Shown: positions 33,388-41,548 of the stretch, piece by piece
Numbering within the stretch: the first letter of the stretch is position 1
How the letters are laid out: the number at the start of each line of letters is the position of its first letter
Source: Kitasatospora phosalacinea
Lineage (GTDB): Bacteria; Actinomycetota; Actinomycetes; Streptomycetales; Streptomycetaceae
NCBI RefSeq assembly: GCF_030268885.1
Contig: NZ_BSSA01000021.1
Coordinates: 78,131 to 142,130 of the forward strand
Direction of reading: 5' to 3'
DNA length: 64,000 nt
Made by a program: the position numbers and the translations under genes
The notes under the pieces: generated by a model
The model's database searches: none
What the model was told of the DNA's origin: nothing
The model's input: only the letters and a program-made list of their open reading frames with translations

Positions 33388-34691
33388 CGGGGGGCCTTGG
33401 CGAAGGGAGGGGCGGATTCGAGGAGTCGGGAGAGGGCGGTGGTGGATTCGAGCACCAGGAGCGGGGGTTCGGAGGGAGGAGTGGTCGGTTCGGCCGCGGG
33501 GAGCGGGAGTTCGGAGGGCGCGGCGGCGCATTCCCCGTCGGGGAGCGGGAGTTCGGCGTGGACGGCGAAGCCGCCGTCGGGGTGGGGGGCGGCGGTGAGG
33601 GTGCCGCCGTGGAGGGCGGCGCGTTCGTGCATGCCGACCAGGCCGTGGCCGCCGCGTTCGGCCGGGGGGCGGGTCGGGGCGGGGGCGGGGCCGTCGTTGC
33701 GGACGTGGACGGTGAGCAGGTCGGGGCGGTAGGTGAGGTGGACGGTGGCGCGGACCGGGCCGGCGTGCTTGCGGGCGTTGGTCAGGGCCTCCTGGACGAT
33801 CCGGAACACCGTCAGGTCGAGGGCGGGCGGCAGCGGGCGGGCCTCGCCGCGCACGGTGAGGTCGGCGGGCAGGCCGGCCCGGCGGGAGTCCTCCAGCAGG
33901 CGGGGCAGGTCGGCGGTGCCGGGCTGCGGGGCGGGCGGGGCGGTGTCGGGTTCGTCGCCCGCCCGCAGGACGTCGAGGAGCTGGCGCATCTCGCGCAGCG
34001 CGAGGCGGCCGGAGGACTCCAGGGTGACCAGGGCGTCCCGGACCACCTCGGGGTCGGCGAGGTTGGCGCGGGCGCCGCCGGCCATCAGCTGCATGGTGGT
34101 GATGTGGTGGGCGACGATGTCGTGCAGCTCCCGGGCGATCCGGCGGCGCTCCTCGGCCACCGCGCGGTCGGCGAGCAGCTGCCGGTTGGCCGACACCTCA
34201 CGCTGCCAGCGGGCGACCGCGAGACCGGCGGCGGCGACCAGCAGTGCGGAGCACAGCCCGGACAGGGCCTCGATCCAGGACGGCGCCCGGAGGTGGCTCT
34301 GGGCGAGGACGGTGACCAGCGCGGTGACCGGCACGGCCGCGGCGGCCACGGCGGGGCCGCTCGTCCGGGCCACCGAGTACAGCGCGACCGTCAGGGCCAC
34401 CCCGAAGTGCGGCGCCCCGGGGCCGCACAGGTCGGCGGCGGCGCTCAGCACCAGCACCGCGGCGAGCGCCGGCACCGGGCGGCTGCGCCGGAACAGCAGC
34501 GGCAGGGCGGCCAGCAGGACGAACAGGAACGCGGGCAGGCCCGGCCCCCGTCCGCCGTCCAGCCCCCCGAAGAGCAGGTTGCCGAGCGCGTCGAACAGGC
34601 CCGCCACCACGGCCACCAGGGCGTCGGCGTGGCTCCACGGCGCGCCGTCCGACGGCGCCGCGGTGCCCGGCTGCTGCTGCGGTCGTCCCAT
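33384..34691 (-). CDS. Sensor histidine kinase (HisKA_3 type)
   Basis: The 435-aa kinase has an N-terminal membrane region with several hydrophobic helices (about residues 25-160), the phosphoacceptor block EERRRIARELHDIVAHH with DUF1707-like dimerisation helices, and a HATPase domain (VFRIVQEALTNARKHA, GGHGLVGMHERAALHGGTL). About 60 C-terminal residues are a low-complexity Pro/Glu tail. It forms a pair with the overlapping response regulator and is divergent from an MMPL transporter, its likely regulon member. Confidence 0.92.
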   Translation of the reverse strand: MGRPQQQPGTAAPSDGAPWSHADALVAVVAGLFDALGNLLFGGLDGGRGPGLPAFLFVLLAALPLLFRRSRPVPALAAVLVLSAAADLCGPGAPHFGVALTVALYSVARTSGPAVAAAAVPVTALVTVLAQSHLRAPSWIEALSGLCSALLVAAAGLAVARWQREVSANRQLLADRAVAEERRRIARELHDIVAHHITTMQLMAGGARANLADPEVVRDALVTLESSGRLALREMRQLLDVLRAGDEPDTAPPAPQPGTADLPRLLEDSRRAGLPADLTVRGEARPLPPALDLTVFRIVQEALTNARKHAGPVRATVHLTYRPDLLTVHVRNDGPAPAPTRPPAERGGHGLVGMHERAALHGGTLTAAPHPDGGFAVHAELPLPDGECAAAPSELPLPAAEPTTPPSEPPLLVLESTTALSRLLESAPPFAKAPR

Positions 34692-34953
34692 GCCGTCCCC
34701 CGTGTCCCGCTTCGGGCCGCGCCGCCACTGACCAGACCCGATGTCCTCATTCTGGCACCGGTCGGGCGGGACGGACGTCGTCTCCCGGGGCGAGCGGCCC
34801 TGGGACCAGGCTCCCAGCCGCGGGGCGGTGGGGGCCCGCGGGCCCCGGTGCGGATCGTTCCCGGCCCCGACGCCGCGGGGGTGCCCGGGCTGATGGTCTG
34901 TCATCGGGCGGCGACCGCCGTCCGACCAGCAGCCACGCAGCCGGAGGACGACC

Positions 34954-37155
34954 GTGATCCGCGCACTGACCGGATTCTCCACCAGACACGCCTGGAAGGT
35001 GATCGCCGTGTGGGCGGTGCTCGGGATCGCCCTGTCCGGGCTGTCGCCGGTGCTGTTCGCCCGGGTCACCGGGAGCAGCACCGGGGACTTCCTGCCCGCG
35101 CGCTACGACTCGGCGGCGGCGCTGCGGATCGCCGAGGACCACTTCGGGCTGCGGCCCGACGCCACCACCGTCACGGTGCTGGTGGCCCGCGCCGACGGCG
35201 CCGCGCTGACGGACGCCGACCGGCGGCGGATCGACGCCGAGGCCGCCGGGCTGGCCCGGCAGCGGGTGGTGGTGCCGCGCCGCGAGGACGACCTGCCGTC
35301 CTTCCTGGTGACCGACCGCTCGCAGACGCCGAAGGTGGCGCCCGCGATGGTCGCCCCGGACGGCGGGTTCGAGCTGCTGGCCGTCGAACTGGCCGGCAAC
35401 GCCGCCGACGAGGGCGTGCAGGACGTCTACCGGACGTTCCGGGACTCCGCCCGGGAGCGGTTCGCCGCGGCCGGGATGCGCACCGGCTTCACCGGCGGCC
35501 TGGCCGAGGCCGCGGACGGCGCCGACGCGAACCGGACGGCGGCCGCCGTCGGCAGCGCCCTGGTGGTCGGGCTGATCGTGCTGCTCAACGTGCTGGTGTT
35601 CCGCAGCGTCCTGGCCGCCGTGCTGCCGCTGCTCGCGGTCGCCCTGGTCGGCGGCGCGGCGGGCGGTGCGGTGGCGGGCCTGGCCGAGCTGACCGGCCTG
35701 CGGCTGGACGCCTCCACCCCGGGCCTGATCTCGGTGGTGCTGCTCGGCATCGGCGTCGACTACCTGCTGTTCCTGCTGTTCCGGTACCGCGAGGTGCTGC
35801 GGGCCAGGCCGGACGCGCCCGCCCGCGCGGTCGCCGCCGAGGTGTCCGGCCGGGTCGGCACCGCGATCACCTCGGCCGCGCTGACCATCGTCGCCGCGTT
35901 CGCCACCCTGGGCCTGGCGGGCTTCGGCCAGTTCCGCTCGCTCGGTCCGGCGATCGCCGTCGCCGTGCTGGTGATGCTGCTGGGCAGCCTGACCCTGATG
36001 CCCGCGCTGCTGGCCGCCTGCGGGCGCGGCATGTTCTGGCCCTCGCGCACGCTGCGGCGCGAACCGCGCCCCGGCGTCGCCGCCCGGCTCGGCGAGCGGG
36101 TGGCCCGCCGTCCCGCGGCCGCGCTGCTGGCCTCGGTCGTGCTGCTCGGCGTGCTGGCCGCGGGCCTGGTCGGCATCCGGATGGACTACGGCCTGGGCGG
36201 CTCCTCCGGGACGCCCGCGGCCGCCACCGCCGCCGAGATCTCCCGTTCGCTCCCGGTCGGGGTGTCCGACCCGGTCACCGTGTACGCCACCGCCGACGGG
36301 GGCGGCGCCGTCGACCCGGCCGCCTTCGCCGGCCTGGCCCGGGCGCTCGGCGAGGTGGCGGGCGTCGGGCAGGTCGGCGATCCGGTGGGCAGCCCGGACG
36401 GCCGGGCCGTCCGGATCGACGTCTACCCCACCGCCGACCCGCAGAGCACGCAGGCCCGGGCCCTGGTGTCCGGCCCGCTGCGGGCCGCCGTCGCCGCGCA
36501 CTCCCCCGCCGGGGCGGGCGCCCACGTCGGCGGGACCGCGGCGGTGTACGCCGACGTGGCGGACGCGGTCGACCGCGACCTGCTGGTGGTGTTCCCGGTC
36601 GCGGCCGCGCTGATCGCGCTGATCCTGCTGCTGCTCCTGCGCAGCCTGCTCGCCCCGGTGGCGCTGCTGCTCTCGGTCGGGCTCGGGTTCGCCGCCACCC
36701 TCGGCAGCGCCGCCCTGGTGTTCCAGCACCTGCTGGACCGGCCCGGGGTGGCCTTCACCCTGCCGCTGGTGCTGTTCCTGTTCGTGGTGGCGCTGGGCAC
36801 CGACTACAACATCCTGGTCACCGACCGGATCCGCGAGGAGATGCGCCGTCCCGGCCCGGCCCGGGCCGCCGTGGCCCGCGCCGTGCGGCACACCGCGCCC
36901 GCCGTCGCCACCGCCGGGCTGGTGCTGGGCGGCTCGTTCGCCAGCCTGGCCACCACGCCCGGCAGCGAGCAGATCGCCTTCGCGCTGACGCTCGGGATCC
37001 TGCTCTCCGCGCTGTTGCTCTCGCTGGTGGTGGTTCCGGCGGTGGCCGCGCTGCTCGGCCGCTCGCTCTGGTGGCCGCTGCGGCCGGGTCCGGAGCGGGC
37101 GCCCGCGGCGTCGGCCGGAACCGCCGACGTCCCGGCCCGGGAACCGGTCCGGTAG
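34954..37155 (+). CDS. MMPL-family RND transporter
   Basis: The 733-aa protein has the two-repeat RND architecture: each half has an outer loop domain followed by helices containing the conserved GVDYLLFLLFRYREVLR and GTDYNILVTDRIREEMRR motifs. MMPL proteins export lipids or small hydrophobic molecules using the proton gradient. The GTG at 34954 has CCGGAGGACG upstream. The gene diverges from a two-component system across 262 bp. Cargo unknown. Confidence 0.93.
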   Translation: MIRALTGFSTRHAWKVIAVWAVLGIALSGLSPVLFARVTGSSTGDFLPARYDSAAALRIAEDHFGLRPDATTVTVLVARADGAALTDADRRRIDAEAAGLARQRVVVPRREDDLPSFLVTDRSQTPKVAPAMVAPDGGFELLAVELAGNAADEGVQDVYRTFRDSARERFAAAGMRTGFTGGLAEAADGADANRTAAAVGSALVVGLIVLLNVLVFRSVLAAVLPLLAVALVGGAAGGAVAGLAELTGLRLDASTPGLISVVLLGIGVDYLLFLLFRYREVLRARPDAPARAVAAEVSGRVGTAITSAALTIVAAFATLGLAGFGQFRSLGPAIAVAVLVMLLGSLTLMPALLAACGRGMFWPSRTLRREPRPGVAARLGERVARRPAAALLASVVLLGVLAAGLVGIRMDYGLGGSSGTPAAATAAEISRSLPVGVSDPVTVYATADGGGAVDPAAFAGLARALGEVAGVGQVGDPVGSPDGRAVRIDVYPTADPQSTQARALVSGPLRAAVAAHSPAGAGAHVGGTAAVYADVADAVDRDLLVVFPVAAALIALILLLLLRSLLAPVALLLSVGLGFAATLGSAALVFQHLLDRPGVAFTLPLVLFLFVVALGTDYNILVTDRIREEMRRPGPARAAVARAVRHTAPAVATAGLVLGGSFASLATTPGSEQIAFALTLGILLSALLLSLVVVPAVAALLGRSLWWPLRPGPERAPAASAGTADVPAREPVR

Positions 37156-37160
37156 GCGAA

Positions 37161-37200
37161 CCGGGGGCCCGGACCGCACGGGGTGCGGTCCGGGCCCCGG
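37161..37200. terminator. Hairpin between the MMPL gene and the TPR gene
   Basis: A perfect 16-bp stem (37164-37179 with 37183-37198) and 3-nt loop GGG lie between the convergent 3' ends. Confidence 0.85.
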
Positions 37201-37211
37201 CCGTTCGCTGG

Positions 37212-39437
37212 TCAGTTGCGCAGTTCGGCGAGGAGGTCGGCCGCTTCGGCGGCGAGTTCGGGGTCCTCGGCGCCCGCGGCGAGGACGAGGTCGGTGACGG
37301 CGGCGAGGAGGAGGCCGGGCTCGGCGGTGGACGAACGGGCCAGGTGGCGAAGGGACTTGGCGCGCTGGAGGTGGGCGGCGGGGTCGGCGGTCTCGGTGAT
37401 GACGGCGTCGAGGAGGGTGACGGCCTCGGGGTGGCGGTCGGCGTCGTGGTAGGCGACGGCGAGGTTGAAGTGGATGCCGGGATCCCGGTCGAGGGCGGCG
37501 GCGCGTTCCAGGTCGGCCACTGCGGCGGTCACGTCACCCGACGCATGGGCGAGTTCGCCGCGCAGGGCCCAGGCGGGGGCGAACTCCGGGTCGGCGGCCA
37601 GGGCGGCGGAGCAGGCGGCCGCGGCCCGGTCGGTTTCGCCCTCGGCGGCGAGCAACTGGGCATGAAGGGTGAGCAGTTGGGGGTGGTCGGGGGCGACGGC
37701 GAGGCCGGCTTCGACGTCCTGGCGGGCGGCGTCGGACTCGTCGAGTTCGGCGAGCAGGCTGGCCCGGTTGAGGCGGGCGTCGACGAACGCCGGGTCGAGT
37801 TCGACGACGTACCCGAAGTCGTCCACCGCGCCCTTCAGGTCGCCGAGTTCGGCCCGCACGTCGGCCCGGTTGTAGTACGCCTCGGGGAACGGCGGGGAGA
37901 GCCGGACGGCGGCTTCGAAGTCGGCGAGCGCCTCGTCGAGGCGGCCGGTGCGGCGCAGCACGACGCCGCGGTCGAAGTGGTACTCGGCGTAGTTGGGGTC
38001 GACGGCGATCACGGCGGTGTAGTCGGCGACGGCGTCCTCGTGGCGTCCGAGCCCGGCGTGCACCTGGGCCCGGTTGTGGACCAGGACGGAGCGGTGCAGG
38101 GCGTGTTCGCCGGGGTCGAGGAGGGCGTCGAGGTCGGCGATGCAGGCGTCCAGCAGGGCGAGGGCGGCTTCGGGGCGGCCCTCGCGGACCTCGATCAGGG
38201 CGAGGCCGTTGCGGTTGAAGGCGGTGCGGAAGGCCCGTTCCTTCGGTTCGGGGTGCTGGCTCGCGAGGGCGATGGCCGTGTTGATCCAGCCGCGGGCGAG
38301 CCGGTAGTCACGGTGCTCGCCGGTCAGGAAGCGGGTGTAGAGCATCGCGGTGCCGTACGCGCACTGCAGGTGGATGTCGGGGTCCGTGCTGGTGGCGCGG
38401 GCCTGCTCGTAGTACGGGAGGATCCCGTCGGTGCGTTCCAGTGCGGCCAGGGCGGTGGCCGGCTTGGCGGTGAACGTCCACCAGTGGACGGGGTGGGTGG
38501 TGGGGTCGACCAGGGCGGCGCCGCGCGTCCCGTAGTCCAGGACGGCGTCGTAGAAGCCCAGGTCGCAGCAGAGGTTGGTGGCCTCCCGCAGCAGGTCGGC
38601 GCCGAGGCCGGCCGCGTCGCTGCCCTGTTCGGCGTGCCAGAGCAGGGCGCCGAGGCGCAGCGAGGGCTCGTCCAGGGCTTCGAGTTCACGGCGCCGGGCG
38701 TCGTGCAGGGCGTGGCGCTGCGCGGCGGGGAGTTCGGCGTGGGCGCGGGCCGCCGCCGGGTCGTCGGTGGTGCCGTCCTCGCGGACGTAGCGGGCGGCCA
38801 GGTCGGCGCCGCGCTCGGGGGCGGCTTCGGGCCCTCCGGTGGCGTCGGTGCGGACGCAGTGCGCGGCGAGGGCGGGGGCGAGCGGTTCGGCGGGGCTGCT
38901 CGCGGCGTCCAGCGGGCCGTCGTCGGTGCCGACCACGACGGTCAGCAGGGCCGGGTCCATCCGGCGCAGCAGGACGGCGAGGAACTCGCCGTCGGTCGGG
39001 TCGGCGCGGTGGACGTCCTCGACGACCAGGGTGTGCGGACCCGGGCCGAGGGTGCGGGCGTACGCGGTGAGGAACTCGACCAGGCCGTGCGCGATCCGCA
39101 GGGTGCGCAGCCGCGAGTAGTAGCGGGTGCGCTCCTTCGGGACGGCGAGCGAGGTCAGCGTCTCGCGGGTGGCCGGGACGACGCCGCGCAGTTCCGGGGT
39201 GGTGGTGAGGATCTCCACGTCGTGCCGCCGGACGGCCTCGGGGCAGCGCACCAGGGCGTCCGGCACCAGGGCGCGCAGCAGCGTGCCGACGGCGGTGTAC
39301 GGGCCGCGCAGGCGCCGGTCCGCGCTGACGGCGGCCGGGGCGGCGGCCGGCGCGGGGGGCAGTGGCAGTTCGGCGCGGGCCCGGGTGCGGGCGGCCCGGT
39401 GCGGTGCCCGCACCCAGTGGTGGCGGTGGTCGGCCAT
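37212..39437 (-). CDS. STAND-like/TPR protein of the candidate peptide locus
   Basis: The 741-aa protein has an N-terminal region resembling the ATPase part of LAL-type regulators (RGPYTAVGTLLRALVPDALV at about 44-63, PATRETLTSLAV, Walker-B-like HTLVVEDVHRADPTDGEF at about 136-152), but no canonical GxxGxGK(S/T) Walker A is present. From about residue 400 it is a run of TPR motifs (for example EDAVADYTAVIAVDPNYAEY, DEALADFEAAVRLSPPFPEAYYN). No C-terminal HTH is visible. It is the last gene after the precursor peptide and M50 peptidase genes; a scaffold or maturation role is inferred. Confidence 0.75.
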   Translation of the reverse strand: MADHRHHWVRAPHRAARTRARAELPLPPAPAAAPAAVSADRRLRGPYTAVGTLLRALVPDALVRCPEAVRRHDVEILTTTPELRGVVPATRETLTSLAVPKERTRYYSRLRTLRIAHGLVEFLTAYARTLGPGPHTLVVEDVHRADPTDGEFLAVLLRRMDPALLTVVVGTDDGPLDAASSPAEPLAPALAAHCVRTDATGGPEAAPERGADLAARYVREDGTTDDPAAARAHAELPAAQRHALHDARRRELEALDEPSLRLGALLWHAEQGSDAAGLGADLLREATNLCCDLGFYDAVLDYGTRGAALVDPTTHPVHWWTFTAKPATALAALERTDGILPYYEQARATSTDPDIHLQCAYGTAMLYTRFLTGEHRDYRLARGWINTAIALASQHPEPKERAFRTAFNRNGLALIEVREGRPEAALALLDACIADLDALLDPGEHALHRSVLVHNRAQVHAGLGRHEDAVADYTAVIAVDPNYAEYHFDRGVVLRRTGRLDEALADFEAAVRLSPPFPEAYYNRADVRAELGDLKGAVDDFGYVVELDPAFVDARLNRASLLAELDESDAARQDVEAGLAVAPDHPQLLTLHAQLLAAEGETDRAAAACSAALAADPEFAPAWALRGELAHASGDVTAAVADLERAAALDRDPGIHFNLAVAYHDADRHPEAVTLLDAVITETADPAAHLQRAKSLRHLARSSTAEPGLLLAAVTDLVLAAGAEDPELAAEAADLLAELRN

Positions 39438-39543
39438 GGCGGTGGTGCCTTTCGTCCGGGTGCGGGCGGGGTACGGGGTACGGGGTGCCGGTCGGGCGTG
39501 CGGCGCTCCGGGAGCGGCGGCGCGCGGGACGGGGACGTGCCGG

Positions 39544-40839
39544 TCAGGCGGCCGTGCGGCGGCGCCGCTCGCGCAGGGCCAGGTGCGCGACGGCGGCGAG
39601 CTGGAGGACCGTCAGGGCGAAGAAGACCGCTGAGTCGACGAACTCGCCGGCCGGAGCCCGGCCGCCGAGCCGGTCCAGGGTGCCGGTGACGAAGCGGGTG
39701 GCGGCCGGGAGCACCCCGGCGGCGAAGACGGCCAGCGAGAACGCGTAACCACCCACCATCAGCCAGGCGTACCAGCGGGCGGCGCGGAGGTCGGCCGGGT
39801 GCCGGCCGGACTCGTCGAGCAGGGGGCGCCCGGTGCGGCGGCGCACCGCGTTGCGCAGCACGCCCTGGGCGGTGGCGTGCAGGTCGTGGCAGCCGAGCAC
39901 GGTGCCGAGCAGCACGTACAGGTCGGTGCGCAGGTGCAGGAACGCCTGCCAGGCCAGGCGCAGCAGGGTGGCGTAGGCGAGGGCGAGGCAGAGCTTCCCG
40001 GCGCCGCCGAGCGTCCCGTCCGGGTGCCGGGTGGCGGCGGCGACCAGGGTCAGGGCGGCGGTCAGCACGGTGTCGGCGAGCATCCCGGCGAGGATCGGCA
40101 GGTAGCGGCGGCGCCTGGGCACGGCGACCAGGCCGTCCAGCGAGGTCTCCAGCACGACGAAGATCAGGCGGTGGCCGATCCGCAGCCGGGTGGGCAGCCC
40201 GAGGCGCCGCCCGGCGAGGGCGTGGAAGCCCTCGTGGACCAGGATCAGCGGAAACTGGCCGACGAACAGCACCAGGGCGACCACGGTGAAGTACGGGCTG
40301 AAGAACACGTTGGTCGGGCGGGGCGCGAGGTCCGGCGACCGGACGGCGGCGACCGCGGCGGCCCCGACCAGCAGCAGGTAGCAGGCCCAGGCGGGCGGGC
40401 TGAACGCGGCCCGGCCGAGCCGCTGCCAGCGCACCGGTCGCGGCGGGGGCTCCGGGGCGGCGGCTCCGGTGGTGGCGGTGGTGGCGGTGGTGGCGGTGGT
40501 GGTGGTGGCGCGGACGAAACCGAGCTCGTCCAGTCCGGCGAGCAGGTCCGCGACGTCGACATCCTCGCCGTACTCCCGCCGGTACGCCTCGGCGGCCTGA
40601 CGCGGGGTCATCCCCTCGGCGAGCCAGCGGACGAGCCGGGCGCCGTCGGGCGGGAGGACCGCGTACGAGTCGGTGTCGACCCGTCCCACCGTCACCTCGT
40701 CGCCCTCCTCCAGGTAGACGAGGGGGTGCAGCGCGACGGGCCGGTCCAGGTCCGGGGCGGTGGGCCCCGGGGCGGCGGGCCCCTGGGTGGCGGGGGGCGG
40801 GGCCGCGGGGGCCGGGCTGCCACTGGGCGAGGGGTGCAT
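39544..40839 (-). CDS. PqqD-like / M50 zinc metallopeptidase membrane protein
   Basis: The 431-aa protein has a Pro/Ala-rich start, a PqqD/RRE-like domain (about residues 33-110: VYLEEGDEVTVGRVDTDSYAVLPPDGARLVRWL, MTPRQAAEAYRREYGEDVDVADLLAGLDELGFV), a Thr/Ala-rich linker (111-125, encoded by a GGT/GGC-rich repeat), and a six-helix intramembrane peptidase with HEGFH at 202-206 and a probable third metal ligand D306 in HLRTDLYVLLG. GGAGG precedes the ATG. The combination of a precursor-recognition fold and M50 protease points to processing of the adjacent small peptide. Confidence 0.85.
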   Translation of the reverse strand: MHPSPSGSPAPAAPPPATQGPAAPGPTAPDLDRPVALHPLVYLEEGDEVTVGRVDTDSYAVLPPDGARLVRWLAEGMTPRQAAEAYRREYGEDVDVADLLAGLDELGFVRATTTTATTATTATTGAAAPEPPPRPVRWQRLGRAAFSPPAWACYLLLVGAAAVAAVRSPDLAPRPTNVFFSPYFTVVALVLFVGQFPLILVHEGFHALAGRRLGLPTRLRIGHRLIFVVLETSLDGLVAVPRRRRYLPILAGMLADTVLTAALTLVAAATRHPDGTLGGAGKLCLALAYATLLRLAWQAFLHLRTDLYVLLGTVLGCHDLHATAQGVLRNAVRRRTGRPLLDESGRHPADLRAARWYAWLMVGGYAFSLAVFAAGVLPAATRFVTGTLDRLGGRAPAGEFVDSAVFFALTVLQLAAVAHLALRERRRRTAA

Positions 40840-40867
40840 CTGTCGTCCTCCGGGCGGAAGCGGGGAC

Positions 40868-40897
40868 GGGGCCGGCCGCGGGTCGGCGGCCGGCCCC
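40868..40897 (-). terminator. Attenuating hairpin between the peptide gene and the M50 gene
   Basis: A perfect 12-bp stem (40868-40879 with 40886-40897) and 6-nt loop lie in the 77-bp gap. Such partial terminators are common after precursor genes and would give more precursor than processing-enzyme transcript. Confidence 0.6.
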
Positions 40898-40916
40898 GCT
40901 ACCAGGCGGTCAGACC

Positions 40917-41006
40917 TCAGACGGCGGCACAGTTGCAGCCGTACATGGTCTGGGCGGCGCTGGTCAGACGGACGGAGCCGGCCTTGCGGATGACGATCTT
41001 CTTCAT
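40917..41006 (-). CDS. Candidate precursor peptide, 29 aa, C-terminal CNC
   Basis: The peptide begins MKKIVIRKAG, has the central VRLTSAA and ends YGCNCAAV, with its only two cysteines two apart near the C-terminus. A basic leader-like half followed by a short polar/Cys core is the plan of a ribosomally made, post-translationally modified peptide. AAGGAAGGGA lies 6-8 nt before the ATG at 41006, and a TTGACA promoter lies further upstream. It immediately precedes a PqqD/M50 gene. I do not recognise a named RiPP class. Confidence 0.7.
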   Translation of the reverse strand: MKKIVIRKAGSVRLTSAAQTMYGCNCAAV

Positions 41007-41097
41007 GACGTGTCCCTTCCTTCGGGTCGGACGGGAAATCCGGCGGATCCCCCCACCGGGGCGGAAGAATTTTTTCCTCCCCCTTCGCGGCGGTCCC

Positions 41098-41127
41098 ATC
41101 ATGAATTGCGTATTACAGGCGTGTCAA
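41098..41127 (-). promoter_or_regulatory. Promoter of the peptide locus
   Basis: On the minus strand TTGACA (41122-41127) is followed by an 18-bp spacer and CATGAT (41098-41103), about 90 nt before the peptide ATG. A second TTGACA lies at 41172-41177. A perfect -35 is rare in this GC-rich window. Confidence 0.55.
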
Positions 41128-41539
41128 CGGGGTGAAATGATGCCGTCAGAAACGTCTCTGAGCTGCGATTATGTCAATCCGTCCGGAAAAGGGCAGCACG
41201 AAGCCAGCCCTCGGAAAAGGTGGAGAGCAGACGAAGGGACCATTGGTCGACCATCGCCGCAAAAGCGCTCGGCGCACGGTGCCCGTGCATTCTTCGAGAC
41301 GCGGGAGATTGAAGATTCCCATCCTGTCGCGAGCGCGTCAATACGCATTCCTGGCGATTGCGCCGGAGGGCCTGGGAAAGGATGGAGGAGGAGTGATCCG
41401 TGCGAGTGCCGTGACGCTCGTGACATCGCCGCCGGAGGCCGAGCGAGCCGGACCGGACCGGGCGGACCGGACGGGAAGGCGTCGGGCGATCCGGACCGGA
41501 CGGGAAGGCGTCGGGCGATCCGGACCGGGCGGGGAGGCG
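41128..41539. other. AT-richer intergenic region between peptide locus and TetR gene
   Basis: This stretch is visibly less GC-rich than the surroundings up to about 41400 (for example GCGATTATGTCAATCC, CATTGGTCGACCATCG). I find no gene with a recognisable domain. A good GGAGGAGGA-GTG at 41384-41396 leads only into a repeat-rich frame. The region may hold regulation for the peptide operon, and its composition suggests acquisition from elsewhere. Confidence 0.5.
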
Positions 41540-41548
41540 TCAGGCGGG
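41470..41548. repeat. 29-bp tandem repeat overlapping the TetR gene stop
   Basis: Two perfect 29-bp copies (41470-41498, 41499-41527; unit begins GACGGGAAGGCGTCGGGCGA) are followed by a degenerate third copy that contains the stop codon (41540-41542) of the minus-strand TetR gene. Confidence 0.85.

Noticed and set aside
33558..39689. A 2,043-codon open frame on the plus strand
   Set aside because: It runs antisense through the kinase, across the MMPL gene in another frame and antisense through the TPR gene, has no recognisable domain and is low-complexity Gly/Arg/Ala, a common artefact of very high GC sequence.
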